Shown: positions 18,462-28,358, numbered from the stretch's first letter. The stretch: DNA of 49,632 nucleotides from an uncultured Actinomycetes bacterium (GCA_903933585.1 CAIZKO010000039.1:1-49632); one strand, 5' to 3'. Numbers and translations: made by a program. The notes: generated by a model not told the origin, from the sequence alone.

Positions 18462-20036
18462 TTAAATATCATCCTCGTCAAAAGATAAGAAGGATGTGGA
18501 TGATCCATCGTTGGGGTTAGCCGCAATGGGTTCAGCTTGAATCGGAATTCCTGGTGCCTTGGGTACTGTTAACACGAAGTGCGCTCCCTTGCCTGGAGCC
18601 CCCCACGCTTTAAGCATTCCTTGGTGCAATTTCGCATCGTCAAGGGCGATGGAGAGTCCAAGTCCGGTTCCACCACGCAATCGAGAGCGAGATGGATCAG
18701 CGCGCCAGAAACGATCGAAGAGCCGCTCCGACTCGCGCTCCGTAAAACCAATTCCGAAGTCACGAACGCCCACTGCAACTTCAATATCTGAATCCACAAT
18801 CGTTATCTCTATCGCCCGTCCTTCGCTGTGATCAATGGCGTTGGAGATGAGGTTTCGCAAGACCCTCTCGATACGCCGCGGATCAACCGAGGCAATAACC
18901 TCATTTTCTGGGAAGAAGGTAATTATCTGCCCCGCATCGCCAGCTTGCATCTGATCGATGGATTGCATGACCAACGACTTGATATCAACATCTTTGAGCT
19001 CGAGTATCGATGCGCTGGCATCGAAACGACTGACCTCCAAAAGGTCTGTGAGCAGCGATTCAAATCGAGTAATTTGCGCTTGCAAAAGTTCGGCGCTGCG
19101 GGCGGCAGCGGGGTCCATCTTTCCCTTGTTTTCAGCAATAACTTCCGAGGCCATGCGAATCGTTGTCAATGGAGTCCGGAGTTCATGCGAGACATCAGAG
19201 ACAAATCGTTGCTGAAGCCGCGAGAGATTTTCTAGGCGCGAAATCTGTTGTTGCATCGAGAGCGCCATCTCATTGAAAGAGATAGCAAGTCGGGCCATCT
19301 CATCCTGGCCCGAGACGCGCATGCGACGGTTCAAATCGCCCGCGGTCAATTGTTCGGCAATCTCTGCTGCGTCGCGAACGGGATTTATAGCTTGACGAAT
19401 GACGTACCACGAGATTCCACCGATCATAAAGACGAGAAGGAATCCAGCAAATAGAAGGAGTCGGCCAATAAAGTCCACGATGGTCTGTTGCTCGGTCAGG
19501 AGAAAGACGTAATACAACTCGTAGGGCGATTGCGGTGGAATCTCTATCGCATTTCCAACAATGATCGCGCTTCTTCTGCTTCCGTCTCGATATCCAATCT
19601 CCCCACGAATCCATTTTGCGGTTCCCAATTTGCGAACCTGTACGCGTAAGGAGTTTGGGATAGAGGCAAGTTCAACACTTCCCGAAGCCCCGTTGAATGT
19701 GGCGTTTGATTTTTTTACGAGGGGAGACCCAATAAGTACTACTTCACGCGGTGTAGTAACCGCTGTCGGATCATTAGACTGCAGAATCTTTGCAACCACC
19801 GCTGGCAATTTGAGTGAGGGTAGGTAGAGCGTCGCGTCAAGCTGCCCTTGGTCATATTCATAGAGTGACTGTGCTTCGGAGAGCGACTCACCGGTTTTTT
19901 CACGGTAGATCCCGTTGGATATCTGGATAAAGAGGATGCTTCCCACAAGAGATATGAGAATGATGGAGAGTAAGAAAGTTGTACTAATGACGCGAAAGAG
20001 GATTGAGCTCCGCCATTTCACGCCTAGCCGATTCAT
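18462..20036 (-). CDS. mtrB: Sensor histidine kinase MtrB
   Basis: A 524-residue membrane kinase paired with MtrA; in mycobacteria the pair coordinates DNA replication, division and cell-wall turnover. Membrane segments at about 15-39 and 190-212 flank an extracytoplasmic sensor region, followed by HAMP (about 212-265), HisKA with phosphorylated His284 in VSHELRTPLTT, and an ATPase domain with N box RNLISNAIDHS (394-404), G1 DFGIG (426-430) and G2 GGTGLG (455-460). Translation is coupled to mtrA through an ATGA overlap. The lipoprotein LpqB, normally encoded directly downstream and reported to modulate MtrB, is missing. Confidence 0.94.
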   Translation of the reverse strand: MNRLGVKWRSSILFRVISTTFLLSIILISLVGSILFIQISNGIYREKTGESLSEAQSLYEYDQGQLDATLYLPSLKLPAVVAKILQSNDPTAVTTPREVVLIGSPLVKKSNATFNGASGSVELASIPNSLRVQVRKLGTAKWIRGEIGYRDGSRRSAIIVGNAIEIPPQSPYELYYVFLLTEQQTIVDFIGRLLLFAGFLLVFMIGGISWYVIRQAINPVRDAAEIAEQLTAGDLNRRMRVSGQDEMARLAISFNEMALSMQQQISRLENLSRLQQRFVSDVSHELRTPLTTIRMASEVIAENKGKMDPAAARSAELLQAQITRFESLLTDLLEVSRFDASASILELKDVDIKSLVMQSIDQMQAGDAGQIITFFPENEVIASVDPRRIERVLRNLISNAIDHSEGRAIEITIVDSDIEVAVGVRDFGIGFTERESERLFDRFWRADPSRSRLRGGTGLGLSIALDDAKLHQGMLKAWGAPGKGAHFVLTVPKAPGIPIQAEPIAANPNDGSSTSFLSFDEDDI

Positions 20037-20713
20037 ACCTGGCTCGTTCCCGCCTTATATCCAACCCCTCGAACGGTTAATACGACTTGAGGATTATCAA
20101 CGTCTTCCTCGACCTTGGCGCGCAATCTCTGAACGTGGACGTTTACCAAGCGGGTGTCAGCGGCATGTTGATAACCCCAAACTTCGCTCAGTAACGCATC
20201 GCGAGTAAATACTCGCCCTGGCTCTTTCGCTAAAGCGACGAGGAGATCGAACTCCAGGCGCGTGAGTGGAATCGTCTTTCCATTTCTAATGATGGTGTGC
20301 GCCACTTGATCAATGACAATGTCACAAATACGCAAAGTAGTAGAACTCTCGCTGCTTGAACGACGTAGACGCACCTTGATTCGGGCAACCAACTCTGCTG
20401 GATTGAAAGGCTTGATCATGTAATCATCAGCGCCGGCTTCCAACCCCTTCACGACATCGTAGCTATCGCCTTTTGCCGTCAACATGACAATCGGAACCAT
20501 CGACTTTTCGCGGATTTTTTCACAGACTTCAATACCACTTAATCCCGGCAGCATGACATCAAGAAGGACGAGGTCAGGTTCATGCGAGTTGAAAATCGTC
20601 ATAACCTGATCGCCAGAGTTGACTAGATCAACTTCGAAGCCCGAGCCGTTAAGAACGATTCCGAGCATCTCGGCTAAATCTTGGTCGTCATCGACAACCA
20701 TAATGAGCGTCAT
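20033..20713 (-). CDS. mtrA: Response regulator MtrA
   Basis: A 226-residue OmpR-type regulator. The receiver has acidic pocket Asp8-Asp9, phosphorylation site Asp52 (LLDVMLPG), Thr79 and Lys101 (MIKPF). A winged-helix DNA-binding domain occupies about 130-222, with the conserved RVFTRDALLSEVWGY and DTRLVNVHVQRLRAK segments identical in style to mycobacterial MtrA. The ATG lies in a TAATG overlap with the sahH stop, so sahH, mtrA, mtrB and comF form one transcription unit. It likely controls cell-wall hydrolase and division genes. Confidence 0.96.
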   Translation of the reverse strand: MTLIMVVDDDQDLAEMLGIVLNGSGFEVDLVNSGDQVMTIFNSHEPDLVLLDVMLPGLSGIEVCEKIREKSMVPIVMLTAKGDSYDVVKGLEAGADDYMIKPFNPAELVARIKVRLRRSSSESSTTLRICDIVIDQVAHTIIRNGKTIPLTRLEFDLLVALAKEPGRVFTRDALLSEVWGYQHAADTRLVNVHVQRLRAKVEEDVDNPQVVLTVRGVGYKAGTSQV

Positions 20714-21990
20714 TAGCTGCCATGCTCCCAGGAGTTGAGGTAGAGCTCTTGCGCAGGGGTAAGGGTGTCGATGGACGCTCCCATGCTGGCCAGCTTTAGG
20801 CGAGCCACCTCTTTATCAATTTCGGTTGGAACATCGTGTAACCCAGCTCCCAGTGATGCTGCGGTCTTAATCAACCATTCAGCGGTGAGCGCCTGATCTG
20901 AGAAGGACATATCCATAACCGAAGCAGGGTGGCCCTCGGCCGCACCAAGATTTACGAGTCTGCCTTCAGCGATAAGCAGCAGGCGACGACCATCAGCCAG
21001 TACATATTCATCTGTTGAATGGCGAATTCGCTTGTTCTTCTTGGTGGCGTTCTGCTCTAGCCACGCTACATCAATCTCAATATCGAAATGGCCAGAGTTT
21101 GCGAAGATCGCCCCATCCTTCATCACCGCAAAGTGTTCTTCACGGAGGACATCACGGTTGCCAGTGACCGTAACAAAGAAGTCACCGATCTTGGCAGCAT
21201 CCAGTGAATTCATAACGCGATAGCCCTGCATCAGCGCATCGAGCGCCTTCGTCGGATCAATTTCAGTAATAACTACATTCGCACCCATGCCGCGAGCGCG
21301 TTCTGCCACACCTTTGCCGCAATATCCAAAGCCACACACAACAAAGGTTGATCCAGCAATCAGGCTATTTGTTGCGCGAAAGAGCGCATCTAATGAGGAT
21401 TGCCCAGTACCAAATCGATTGTCGAACATATGCTTTGTATCGGTATCGTTGACGGCGATCATTGGGAATTTGAGAGCACCATCTTTAGTCATTTGACGGA
21501 GACGAATCACGCCAGTTGTTGTCTCCTCGCATCCACCCATAATTCCGGGGAGCAATTCGGTCCGTGTTGTGTGAAGAGTGTTCACCAGGTCGCAGCCATC
21601 ATCGAAAACAAGATTAGGTTGAATATCGAGAGCCGAATTGAGATCGGCGTAATAACCTTCACGGTCCACACCATTATGTGCGAAGACATTGATGCCATAC
21701 TCGTGGACGAGAGCGGCGGCGGTGTCATCTTGTGTCGAAAGGGGGTTTGATGCACAAAGTGCGAGTTCTGCCCCTCCAGCTTTCAGCGCCCGCATGAGAT
21801 TCGCCGTCTCGGTGGTCACATGCATGCAGGCCGCAATACGAATCCCAGTAAATGGTTTCTCTGCAGCAAAGCGAGCCTTGATCTGAGCGAGAACCGGCAT
21901 ATTTCGTTCGGCCCACTCGATCCGCTTCTTGCCTTCGGCCGCCAGAGCGGAATTTGCAATGTTGTGGCTTACCGATGTTTCAACTGACAC
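20713..21990 (-). CDS. ahcY: Adenosylhomocysteinase, short archaeal/Thermotoga-type
   Basis: A 425-residue enzyme that cleaves S-adenosylhomocysteine to adenosine and homocysteine, keeping methylation going. [11 protein letters not shown] (56-66), [11 protein letters not shown] (79-89), [12 protein letters not shown] (187-198) and the NAD-binding [11 protein letters not shown] (217-227) are clear. The protein ends in [10 protein letters not shown], the ending of archaeal and Thermotoga enzymes, not the ...KPDHYRY tail of the longer (about 480-500 residue) enzyme usual in Actinobacteria. GTG start with AAGGAG 6 nt upstream; a TATGTT box about 20 nt earlier could be the -10. Heads the unit with mtrA-mtrB. 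An S-inosylhomocysteine activity, as known for some archaeal homologues, cannot be excluded. Confidence 0.93.
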   Translation of the reverse strand: MSVETSVSHNIANSALAAEGKKRIEWAERNMPVLAQIKARFAAEKPFTGIRIAACMHVTTETANLMRALKAGGAELALCASNPLSTQDDTAAALVHEYGINVFAHNGVDREGYYADLNSALDIQPNLVFDDGCDLVNTLHTTRTELLPGIMGGCEETTTGVIRLRQMTKDGALKFPMIAVNDTDTKHMFDNRFGTGQSSLDALFRATNSLIAGSTFVVCGFGYCGKGVAERARGMGANVVITEIDPTKALDALMQGYRVMNSLDAAKIGDFFVTVTGNRDVLREEHFAVMKDGAIFANSGHFDIEIDVAWLEQNATKKNKRIRHSTDEYVLADGRRLLLIAEGRLVNLGAAEGHPASVMDMSFSDQALTAEWLIKTAASLGAGLHDVPTEIDKEVARLKLASMGASIDTLTPAQELYLNSWEHGS

Positions 21991-22058
21991 AAGAACTCCT
22001 TCGAAATTTCATGAACATATCTAATAACCTGCTGGACGGGCGTCCGTAGGGTTAAAGG

Positions 22059-23426
22059 TTACCCGATGAGGGCAAGTACCTGCTCTCTCACTTGAGCCAT
22101 CTGCTCCGGGGAGTTCGCTTCCACATTGAGGCGGAGTAAAGGTTCGGTATTAGATGGGCGAACGTTGAACCACCAATCTGGACCTGTCACGGTCACGCCA
22201 TCTAGCTCATCAATTTCATAATCGGACTGAAATGAGGCCTTAATAAATTCAACGCTGGCTGCTGGATCTTCAACAACGGTGTTGATCTCCCCGCTGGAGA
22301 AGTATCGATTGAGGGGGGCGAGCAGAAGAGAGAGTGGCTGCGCGCTATGTGAAAGTTCGGCAATTGCAAAGAGCGCTGCGAGGGCGCCAGAGTCGGCTCG
22401 CCAAAAGTCGCTGAAGTAGAAGTGACCGGAGTGTTCTCCCCCAAAGACCGCCCCGCTTTCAGCCATCATCTTCTTAATATACGAATGCCCTACGCGCGAG
22501 CGCAGTGGCTTACCCCCGTGCTCTAGAACTATCTCAGGTACCGCCTTTGACGAGATCAAATTATAAATAACGGAGGAGCCCGGCTTCCGCTTTAATTCAC
22601 GGATCGCAATCAATGCGGTCAGCGCTGAGGGATTGACCAGCTCTCCCTTCTCGTCAACCAAGAAGCAACGATCAGCATCGCCATCGAAGGCCAATCCGAT
22701 ATCTGCCTTCTCCTTCTTTACGCGCTTAACCAAGTCAACCAAATTCTTTGGATCGATCGGATTTGCTTCATGATTTGGAAAATTACCGTCAAGTTCGAAG
22801 TAGAGCGGGACGAGATCAACGTTCAACCGAGCCATAAGTGCGGGAGCGGTGAAACCCGCCATGCCATTGCCTGCATCGACAACGACTTTGAGTCTGCGAC
22901 CAGTAGAGAATTCATCGGAGCCAAATAAGCTGAGAAGAAAATCGATATATGCATCGAGCAATTCTTTTGTGCTGGTCCTGCCGATAGATCCCGGCTGCAT
23001 GGGAACTCCCTGAACCATCAGATCTTTAATGCGCAGCAATCCCGATTCTGCCCCAATCGGGCGAGCCCCAGACTTCGCCAATTTAATTCCATTGTATGCA
23101 GCAGGGTTGTGACTCGCAGTAAACATCGCTCCGGGTAGGTTGAGAGAGCCGGAGGCGAAGTAGAGCATGTCGGTCGATGCTAGCCCGATGCGGATGGCAT
23201 CAATGCCTTGAGAGTTCAAGCCGTCGGCAAATGCAGTGGCGAGGTCATCTGATGAGGGGCGCATATCTTCCCCAATTACGACCGTCGCTGGTTCGCGTTC
23301 CTCCATTAAAAAGCGCGCGAATGCGGTACCGAGTACAAAGGTGAAATCAGGCGTTATCTGCTCATCAACGAGGCCGCGAATGTCGTAGGCCTTTATCACT
23401 TTATCTAAAGCGTCATGGGTAAACAT
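22059..23426 (-). CDS. manB: Phosphomannomutase / phosphoglucomutase ManB
   Basis: A 455-residue alpha-D-phosphohexomutase converting mannose-6-phosphate to mannose-1-phosphate (and possibly the glucose pair) for GDP-mannose and glycan synthesis. The active-site phosphoserine is Ser105 in MFTASHNPAAYNG, the Mg2+ loop is AFDGDADRC (about 230), the sugar-binding GGEHSGH near 325 and the phosphate-binding RPSNTEPLLRLNVE near 425. The ATG follows a TAGATT box by 6 nt with no ribosome-binding site: probably leaderless. The pyrophosphorylase at 28773 is the likely next enzyme in the pathway. Confidence 0.95.
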   Translation of the reverse strand: MFTHDALDKVIKAYDIRGLVDEQITPDFTFVLGTAFARFLMEEREPATVVIGEDMRPSSDDLATAFADGLNSQGIDAIRIGLASTDMLYFASGSLNLPGAMFTASHNPAAYNGIKLAKSGARPIGAESGLLRIKDLMVQGVPMQPGSIGRTSTKELLDAYIDFLLSLFGSDEFSTGRRLKVVVDAGNGMAGFTAPALMARLNVDLVPLYFELDGNFPNHEANPIDPKNLVDLVKRVKKEKADIGLAFDGDADRCFLVDEKGELVNPSALTALIAIRELKRKPGSSVIYNLISSKAVPEIVLEHGGKPLRSRVGHSYIKKMMAESGAVFGGEHSGHFYFSDFWRADSGALAALFAIAELSHSAQPLSLLLAPLNRYFSSGEINTVVEDPAASVEFIKASFQSDYEIDELDGVTVTGPDWWFNVRPSNTEPLLRLNVEANSPEQMAQVREQVLALIG

Positions 23427-23432
23427 GGTTTA

Positions 23433-23438
23433 AATCTA
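23433..23438 (-). promoter_or_regulatory. -10 box of leaderless manB promoter
   Basis: TAGATT on the minus strand, 6 nt before the manB ATG, in the 38-bp gap after the DUF3499 gene; no ribosome-binding site is visible. Confidence 0.5.
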
Positions 23439-23464
23439 CTTGAGATTAGCGCCCTGGAATAAAC

Positions 23465-23830
23465 CTAATTTGAGGGGAGCGCTCGCAAGTGGCCGCGGCG
23501 GCCGAGTTCAGGTTGAGCGGGTCCACTGGCGGTGGGAGTGCTCTGTTGATTTCCCACCTCACGAACCGCATTTGCGATCGCCATTAAGTCATCATCGCTC
23601 GGTCCCGCTGGATCTGACTCTGGCTCTAACTTAGTGACGCTCCAGCCATTGGGTAGCGTCAATTTCTCGCTATGTGATTGGCAGAGATCATACGAATGGG
23701 GCTCGGCATACATCGCAAGTGGCCCTAGAACCGCGGTCGAATCGGCGTAGATATACGTGAGAGTCTTTATGGCTGGCAAAGTGCAACTGGCGCGCGAACA
23801 GGTTCGACTGGATCGGTGTTGTGTTCGCAT
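23465..23830 (-). CDS. DUF3499 family zinc-ribbon-like protein
   Basis: A 121-residue protein of the actinobacterial DUF3499 family, function unknown. The conserved core is CSRASCTLPAIKTLTYIYAD (11-30) and AEPHSYDLCQSH (42-53); Cys11, Cys16, Cys50 and His53 are well placed to bind zinc. The C-terminal third is low-complexity and Pro/Gly-rich. It lies between DUF5719 and manB in the whiB2-associated cluster, as in Mycobacterium and Streptomyces. The ATG is 7 nt after a TAATCT box, so the mRNA is probably leaderless. Confidence 0.9.
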   Translation of the reverse strand: MRTQHRSSRTCSRASCTLPAIKTLTYIYADSTAVLGPLAMYAEPHSYDLCQSHSEKLTLPNGWSVTKLEPESDPAGPSDDDLMAIANAVREVGNQQSTPTASGPAQPELGRRGHLRALPSN

Positions 23831-23837
23831 AATTGAG

Positions 23838-23843
23838 AGATTA
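23838..23843 (-). promoter_or_regulatory. -10 box of leaderless DUF3499 promoter
   Basis: TAATCT on the minus strand, 7 nt before the DUF3499 ATG, in a 50-bp gap after the DUF5719 gene. Confidence 0.48.
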
Positions 23844-23880
23844 GTGCCTCATCGCCTAGAAGTGTTGGATTTAGTGCAAC

Positions 23881-25188
23881 CTAGTGGCGCGCCAAGGTTC
23901 GTAGATCTGCGTTAGGGATTTGACCCCGCGAAATGAGTTGGTTGGCCAATAAGGGCAGGTAGTTGAGTCCACCATCAGAATTTGAAATGAGTGCTCCACC
24001 GTAGACCGTATCTTTGGTCAGTGGGGTAAATGTGATTCCGGTTAAAGGCCCAGTTGGGTGCCAAGCTGCCGATAAATCCCCGGTTATTACCGCGGTATTG
24101 GCCTTACCTTTGGAATCAATCCACTGTGCCTTGATAGCCACGGAGTGGCCCATGAAGAAAAATTGACCTGAGGCTCCAGCAAGATTGATTTTAAAATTTG
24201 CGATCGGTGTTAATTGATTGGCCCAAGCAAAGTCCACTCCACCCGAAGTTCGCTTTGTCAGAATCGAAGCGAAAATGGGTTGATCAGAACTCACCTCTAT
24301 TCCATAAGGAGTTGAGAGCGAGATCTTCGGCAACGGCAGGTCAACAACTCGCCCTTTTGCGACGGTGAGCGAATCGAAGCCAAGAGGGGTGATAACTCCC
24401 CCACCGGAGTGAATGGTCAGGTGAACGGTGGCACTTATATTTCCTGGAACGAGAAATCTCATAATGGAGGTGGCTTTGGTGGCAGAGCCAAATAACCCCG
24501 AGATGTAGCTGGACTTTGCCGGCGCTTCTACTGGTGTAACAAAACTCGCACCGAGTTCGCTTAATCCGTTTTTACGATGATCTAGTAGGAAAGAACTGAC
24601 TCGTCCCGACTCGGTAACAACATGGAGCGCGATGGACTCTTCACCGGGAACGAGGCTGGCCAGCGGAAGATCCTTCGCCGAATTCGCCTTTATCTTGACT
24701 GAGATAGGGGCGAGCGCCACCTTGGAGCTATACGGAAATACTTGGACGAGAGAATCGCTTAAACCACTGTTGATAATCTCCAGAACTCCCTGGCTAGTCA
24801 CCCCAGCGGATCCCCCGATAAACCACTGATCAATTCCACCTACTTCGCAGACCGCGTCGGCTGTGCTTGCGCCCGAAAGTGTTAAGAAAGCGATCTCCGA
24901 ACCCGGGTTACCTCCCACAAAGGTTGGGGCGCTGGAACCGGTAATCACTGTAGATTTTTGAACTTTTAGATTTGCGCTACTTCCAGCGACAAAGCGGGTC
25001 GATATGTTCTTTGCAGGCAGGGAAATTCTCTCGGAACCACCGCTCATAGCGCCGGGACAGACCACCGCAGGGTAACTCCCGTCGAGAACGATGCGGGCCC
25101 TGGCTTCTGGAATCAAGGTGGAGAGTGTCAGCGCAGTTGCAATGAGGAGTGGAGGGAGAAGCGCAACTAGCAAATTCCGCAGCTTCAT
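23881..25188 (-). CDS. DUF5719 family exported protein
   Basis: A 435-residue protein with an N-terminal signal or anchor (residues 5-27, ending ...IPEARA) followed by a beta-rich extracytoplasmic region with two cysteines (C44 in AVVCPG and one in ADAVCEVGG near 112) that may pair. It matches the DUF5719 family found beside large glycosyltransferases in Actinobacteria; function unknown. The start is 2 nt after the stop of the 1044-residue glycosyltransferase, so the two are made together and may act together at the membrane. Confidence 0.8.
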   Translation of the reverse strand: MKLRNLLVALLPPLLIATALTLSTLIPEARARIVLDGSYPAVVCPGAMSGGSERISLPAKNISTRFVAGSSANLKVQKSTVITGSSAPTFVGGNPGSEIAFLTLSGASTADAVCEVGGIDQWFIGGSAGVTSQGVLEIINSGLSDSLVQVFPYSSKVALAPISVKIKANSAKDLPLASLVPGEESIALHVVTESGRVSSFLLDHRKNGLSELGASFVTPVEAPAKSSYISGLFGSATKATSIMRFLVPGNISATVHLTIHSGGGVITPLGFDSLTVAKGRVVDLPLPKISLSTPYGIEVSSDQPIFASILTKRTSGGVDFAWANQLTPIANFKINLAGASGQFFFMGHSVAIKAQWIDSKGKANTAVITGDLSAAWHPTGPLTGITFTPLTKDTVYGGALISNSDGGLNYLPLLANQLISRGQIPNADLRTLARH

Positions 25189-25190
25189 GG

Positions 25191-28100
25191 CTACACCAAC
25201 TCTTCAAGTGGAACTTGGCGACGGCGGCGACCCGATGGAAGCGCCATCACAACAGCGATGAGCAGAGTGAGAAGTTCAAGGGAGATCAAGGCGCGGTGAG
25301 CAGTTCCATCAAAGAGGATCGTGATTTTGCCGGGAGTATTAACGGAAAAAACTGGTAAACCTGATGCAGAATGTCGAAGCGGATCGTTTGCTCCGTTATC
25401 GATTAAACGCCAACTTCGGTCGTACTGCTCAGCGAGAGTAATGGTTCCATATGTGACCGCATATCCCAGGGCTCCAATATCGCCCGAAGGAATTTGGTAA
25501 TTCTTGCCAAAGGTATCCGTCAGCATTATTCGGGGTGAAGCGCCTACGATGCGCCAGACGACTCCAATTGAAGTAGCCGACATCCGGGTAAAACCGCCTA
25601 CGCCATCAATGACACGAGCAGTTTGGGCGGAAACAGGCGCACGCAAAAAGAGATATTGAATTCCATACTGACCTAAGAGGCTGGCGGCCGTGACCCCCGA
25701 ACCAGATATCAGCGCTGTAACTGCCTCCGTAATTTGCGGCGGGGTTGCGGTTGCTACATCCGCGTCGCCGATCGTCAATCGATTTCCGCGCGATATAAAG
25801 AATCTGCTCGCACTTGCATTTGAGGCTAGGACCAAAGTTTTAGGTTTCGCTGGACTTTGCGCTAAGGAGGAGACAAATGCTGGGACCGCATCACTCTGAT
25901 CGGATTGCACAAGGGATGGGGACTGACCAAAGAGCACCCAGCCCGCCAGCAGCGTTGCGCTAATGAGTGAAAGTGCAGCCGAGCCAGCAACCGCCAGGTG
26001 GCCAATGCCGATATTTCGCAGTTTAAGATTTGGAGTCACATTTTCCACGGCCACCATCATCGGAGGAATGAGAATGATGGCGATCACTATGAAGACCGAA
26101 CCCACAAATACCGATTCAGTAGCGCCGTGACCGGCAACATGCAACTCATTGAGCAAGATAGCTCCGGCGAGAATTGATGAACTTATCAGCGAGCTGTGCC
26201 GCATCGAGCGGATGAAGAAACTAAAGAAGATAAAGAGGGGGATAGGCGCGACTATCCACCACGGTGGAGATCCTTCTCCACCGGGATTTGTGAGGAGAGT
26301 TTGCAGCCTGCCGCCATTGGCAAGTGGAATGCCAGGCGCGACTAGAAATTGCGTGGGATGGATGAGCGCACCGAGCGACCAAGGTAAGGAGAGAAAGAAC
26401 GTCGTTATTACTACCGCTCCACGTTTGGCAACGGGCCTAAAACTCGCACTCTCCACGAGATCGATCCACCCCGCAGAGTTCTCCGAACTTCTCGCCAGTG
26501 AAACTATTGCTCGCAGAAGTAGCGAAATTTGCAGAATGAGCCAGAGGGCAAGCAAGAGCGGGGAGAATGATGCGACGAGCGTTACCAAAAGGGTGATAGC
26601 GAAGACCCGACGCCACGAAAGTTCGGCGATATTGAACATCATTGGCTTGAGAAATATAAAGAGCGGCGCTAAGAGGTAGAGGACGAGAATCTCTATTCGA
26701 CCTTGATTGAGTGAACTCCAGAGCAGCGGGGTGAGGATATAAACAACGCCACCAAAGGTTGAGGTGCCCTCTGAAATTCCGATACGTCGCAACGCATTGA
26801 CGAAGATAATGAATGCAAGAGGTGGGGTGAGCAGAAATAGTGAGGTGATTAATAAGGAGAGATGACCGAAGGTAATAAATGAGGCGACGCCAAGGACGGC
26901 GAGCCAGGGCGGAGCAGAAGCGGCCGATCCCATTCCCACTAAATGCCACGCTTGTGCATAAATACGGAGTAGATCACCGCCACCAGTTGGAATGAAGCCC
27001 AGCGCTCCGCCAGAGAGCGAACCAAAACGGTCGCGCGCAGAAATAATAGCGAGAGCAGTTATTACAACCAAGGCTAGGGTGTCGGGCCTGCGGAAAACTC
27101 CACGAAATATCGAAGGCGCAGCAGAGGGCAAGGAATCTTGTTCATCGAACTCATCCGTAATAACTCCAAGATCGGAATAAGTTTGCGGAACTTTAATGTC
27201 GGAGGGCTCTTCCGCTCCCCTTAACTTCTGGAAAATTGTCGTGGTGACGCGATCTACTCCAGCGCGAATCTGACTTCCGCGCGGTGGGATATAAGCCCCC
27301 ACAACAGCGGGAGTGAGCAGCCGCTTCTTGCGACGTGCACGTCGAGCCTTGATGAGATCAGTCGGGTGAATAATCAGAAGCGCAACGGCGGCAATTTCAT
27401 CTCCGGCATATCCAGGCAGCTTTGCCAGCAGATCGAAGATAACGCGCAAAAAGCTGGTTCCAAGGAGTTGAAAGGTGACCCAGGGCAGCAGCCACCATGA
27501 TGAGTTTGCCAGCATGACATAGGCGGCATTTCTGCGGTCGAGCAGCAAGGGGCGATGTAAGAATGCCTCCGATACATCCACAATGCGACGTTCACTTGCC
27601 GAGGCCTCTGCGTGGAAAGCGCTCGCCGCACCGACGCAGATCGCACTAAATCCCGCAACTCGCGCGCGCCAACCTAAATCGACATCGTCGCGGAAGAGTG
27701 CGAGATTTGGATCTAAGCCACCAATCTCTTCGAATGCTTCTCTCCGAACCAACATACCCGCTGTACTGACAGAGAGAACATCCTTTATTTCATCGTGCTG
27801 ACCTTGATCTTGCTCGCGTGGTTCCAACCCGGTCCAACGCGCACCATTTCGCGCAATCGAGACTCCAGCCTCAAGAAGATGGTCGCGGTCGTACCAACCC
27901 AATAACTTCGGACCTGCAATAGCTACTTGAGGTCGATCATTGATTGCTTCTAGCAAGAGCGCAAGGGCATCCTTTGCAGGTGCGCAATCATCATGAATTA
28001 ACCAGATACATTCATGTACAGAATCTGCGGGATCTCGCAATTTAGGAGAATGCGCCATAGCCATTTCAATCGCATCACCAAATCCAATATCTGGCTCGGC

Positions 28101-28325
28101 TTCGATGTAAGTAATACCGGCGGCGCGAAGCAACTTTGGCGAGGCATCGGTTGATCCCGTATCCACTGCGATGATCCGATTAATTCTCCGGGTTTGAGAA
28201 GAGAGCGATGAAATAACTTCTGGAAGCCAAGTAGCACCGTTATGTGAAACGATTATTGCGGTGACAAAAAATCGAGATAGATCAACCTCGTGTGATGCGT
28301 GCTCCGAAGATAAATTCGTTGCCAT
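25191..28325 (-). CDS. Giant GT2 glycosyltransferase fused to polytopic membrane domain
   Basis: A 1044-residue protein. Residues about 20-260 form a GT-A glycosyltransferase family 2 domain: VTAIIVSHNGATWLPEVI, acidic HDDCAP (about 115) and RDDVDLGWRARVAG (about 217-230). A linker with two membrane segments follows (about 260-320), then about a dozen membrane segments from residue 420 to 810, a roughly 190-residue extracytoplasmic region, and a last membrane helix near the C terminus (VMALPSGRRRR end). It probably transfers a sugar for a cell-envelope glycan and may handle the lipid-linked donor or product. It lies directly after whiB and is coupled to DUF5719. Substrate unknown. Confidence 0.85.
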   Translation of the reverse strand: MATNLSSEHASHEVDLSRFFVTAIIVSHNGATWLPEVISSLSSQTRRINRIIAVDTGSTDASPKLLRAAGITYIEAEPDIGFGDAIEMAMAHSPKLRDPADSVHECIWLIHDDCAPAKDALALLLEAINDRPQVAIAGPKLLGWYDRDHLLEAGVSIARNGARWTGLEPREQDQGQHDEIKDVLSVSTAGMLVRREAFEEIGGLDPNLALFRDDVDLGWRARVAGFSAICVGAASAFHAEASASERRIVDVSEAFLHRPLLLDRRNAAYVMLANSSWWLLPWVTFQLLGTSFLRVIFDLLAKLPGYAGDEIAAVALLIIHPTDLIKARRARRKKRLLTPAVVGAYIPPRGSQIRAGVDRVTTTIFQKLRGAEEPSDIKVPQTYSDLGVITDEFDEQDSLPSAAPSIFRGVFRRPDTLALVVITALAIISARDRFGSLSGGALGFIPTGGGDLLRIYAQAWHLVGMGSAASAPPWLAVLGVASFITFGHLSLLITSLFLLTPPLAFIIFVNALRRIGISEGTSTFGGVVYILTPLLWSSLNQGRIEILVLYLLAPLFIFLKPMMFNIAELSWRRVFAITLLVTLVASFSPLLLALWLILQISLLLRAIVSLARSSENSAGWIDLVESASFRPVAKRGAVVITTFFLSLPWSLGALIHPTQFLVAPGIPLANGGRLQTLLTNPGGEGSPPWWIVAPIPLFIFFSFFIRSMRHSSLISSSILAGAILLNELHVAGHGATESVFVGSVFIVIAIILIPPMMVAVENVTPNLKLRNIGIGHLAVAGSAALSLISATLLAGWVLFGQSPSLVQSDQSDAVPAFVSSLAQSPAKPKTLVLASNASASRFFISRGNRLTIGDADVATATPPQITEAVTALISGSGVTAASLLGQYGIQYLFLRAPVSAQTARVIDGVGGFTRMSATSIGVVWRIVGASPRIMLTDTFGKNYQIPSGDIGALGYAVTYGTITLAEQYDRSWRLIDNGANDPLRHSASGLPVFSVNTPGKITILFDGTAHRALISLELLTLLIAVVMALPSGRRRRQVPLEELV

Positions 28326-28358
28326 TATGCGGCACTCGTGAGCTCAAAGATATGCGAG

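Noticed and set aside
22018-22050. GGAC/GTCC hairpin between manB and sahH as a terminator
   Set aside because: Only four base pairs and no T-run on the minus strand; too weak to call.
26149-26679. A 176-codon plus-strand open frame inside the giant glycosyltransferase
   Set aside because: Antisense shadow of a membrane-protein region; composition and context give no support.
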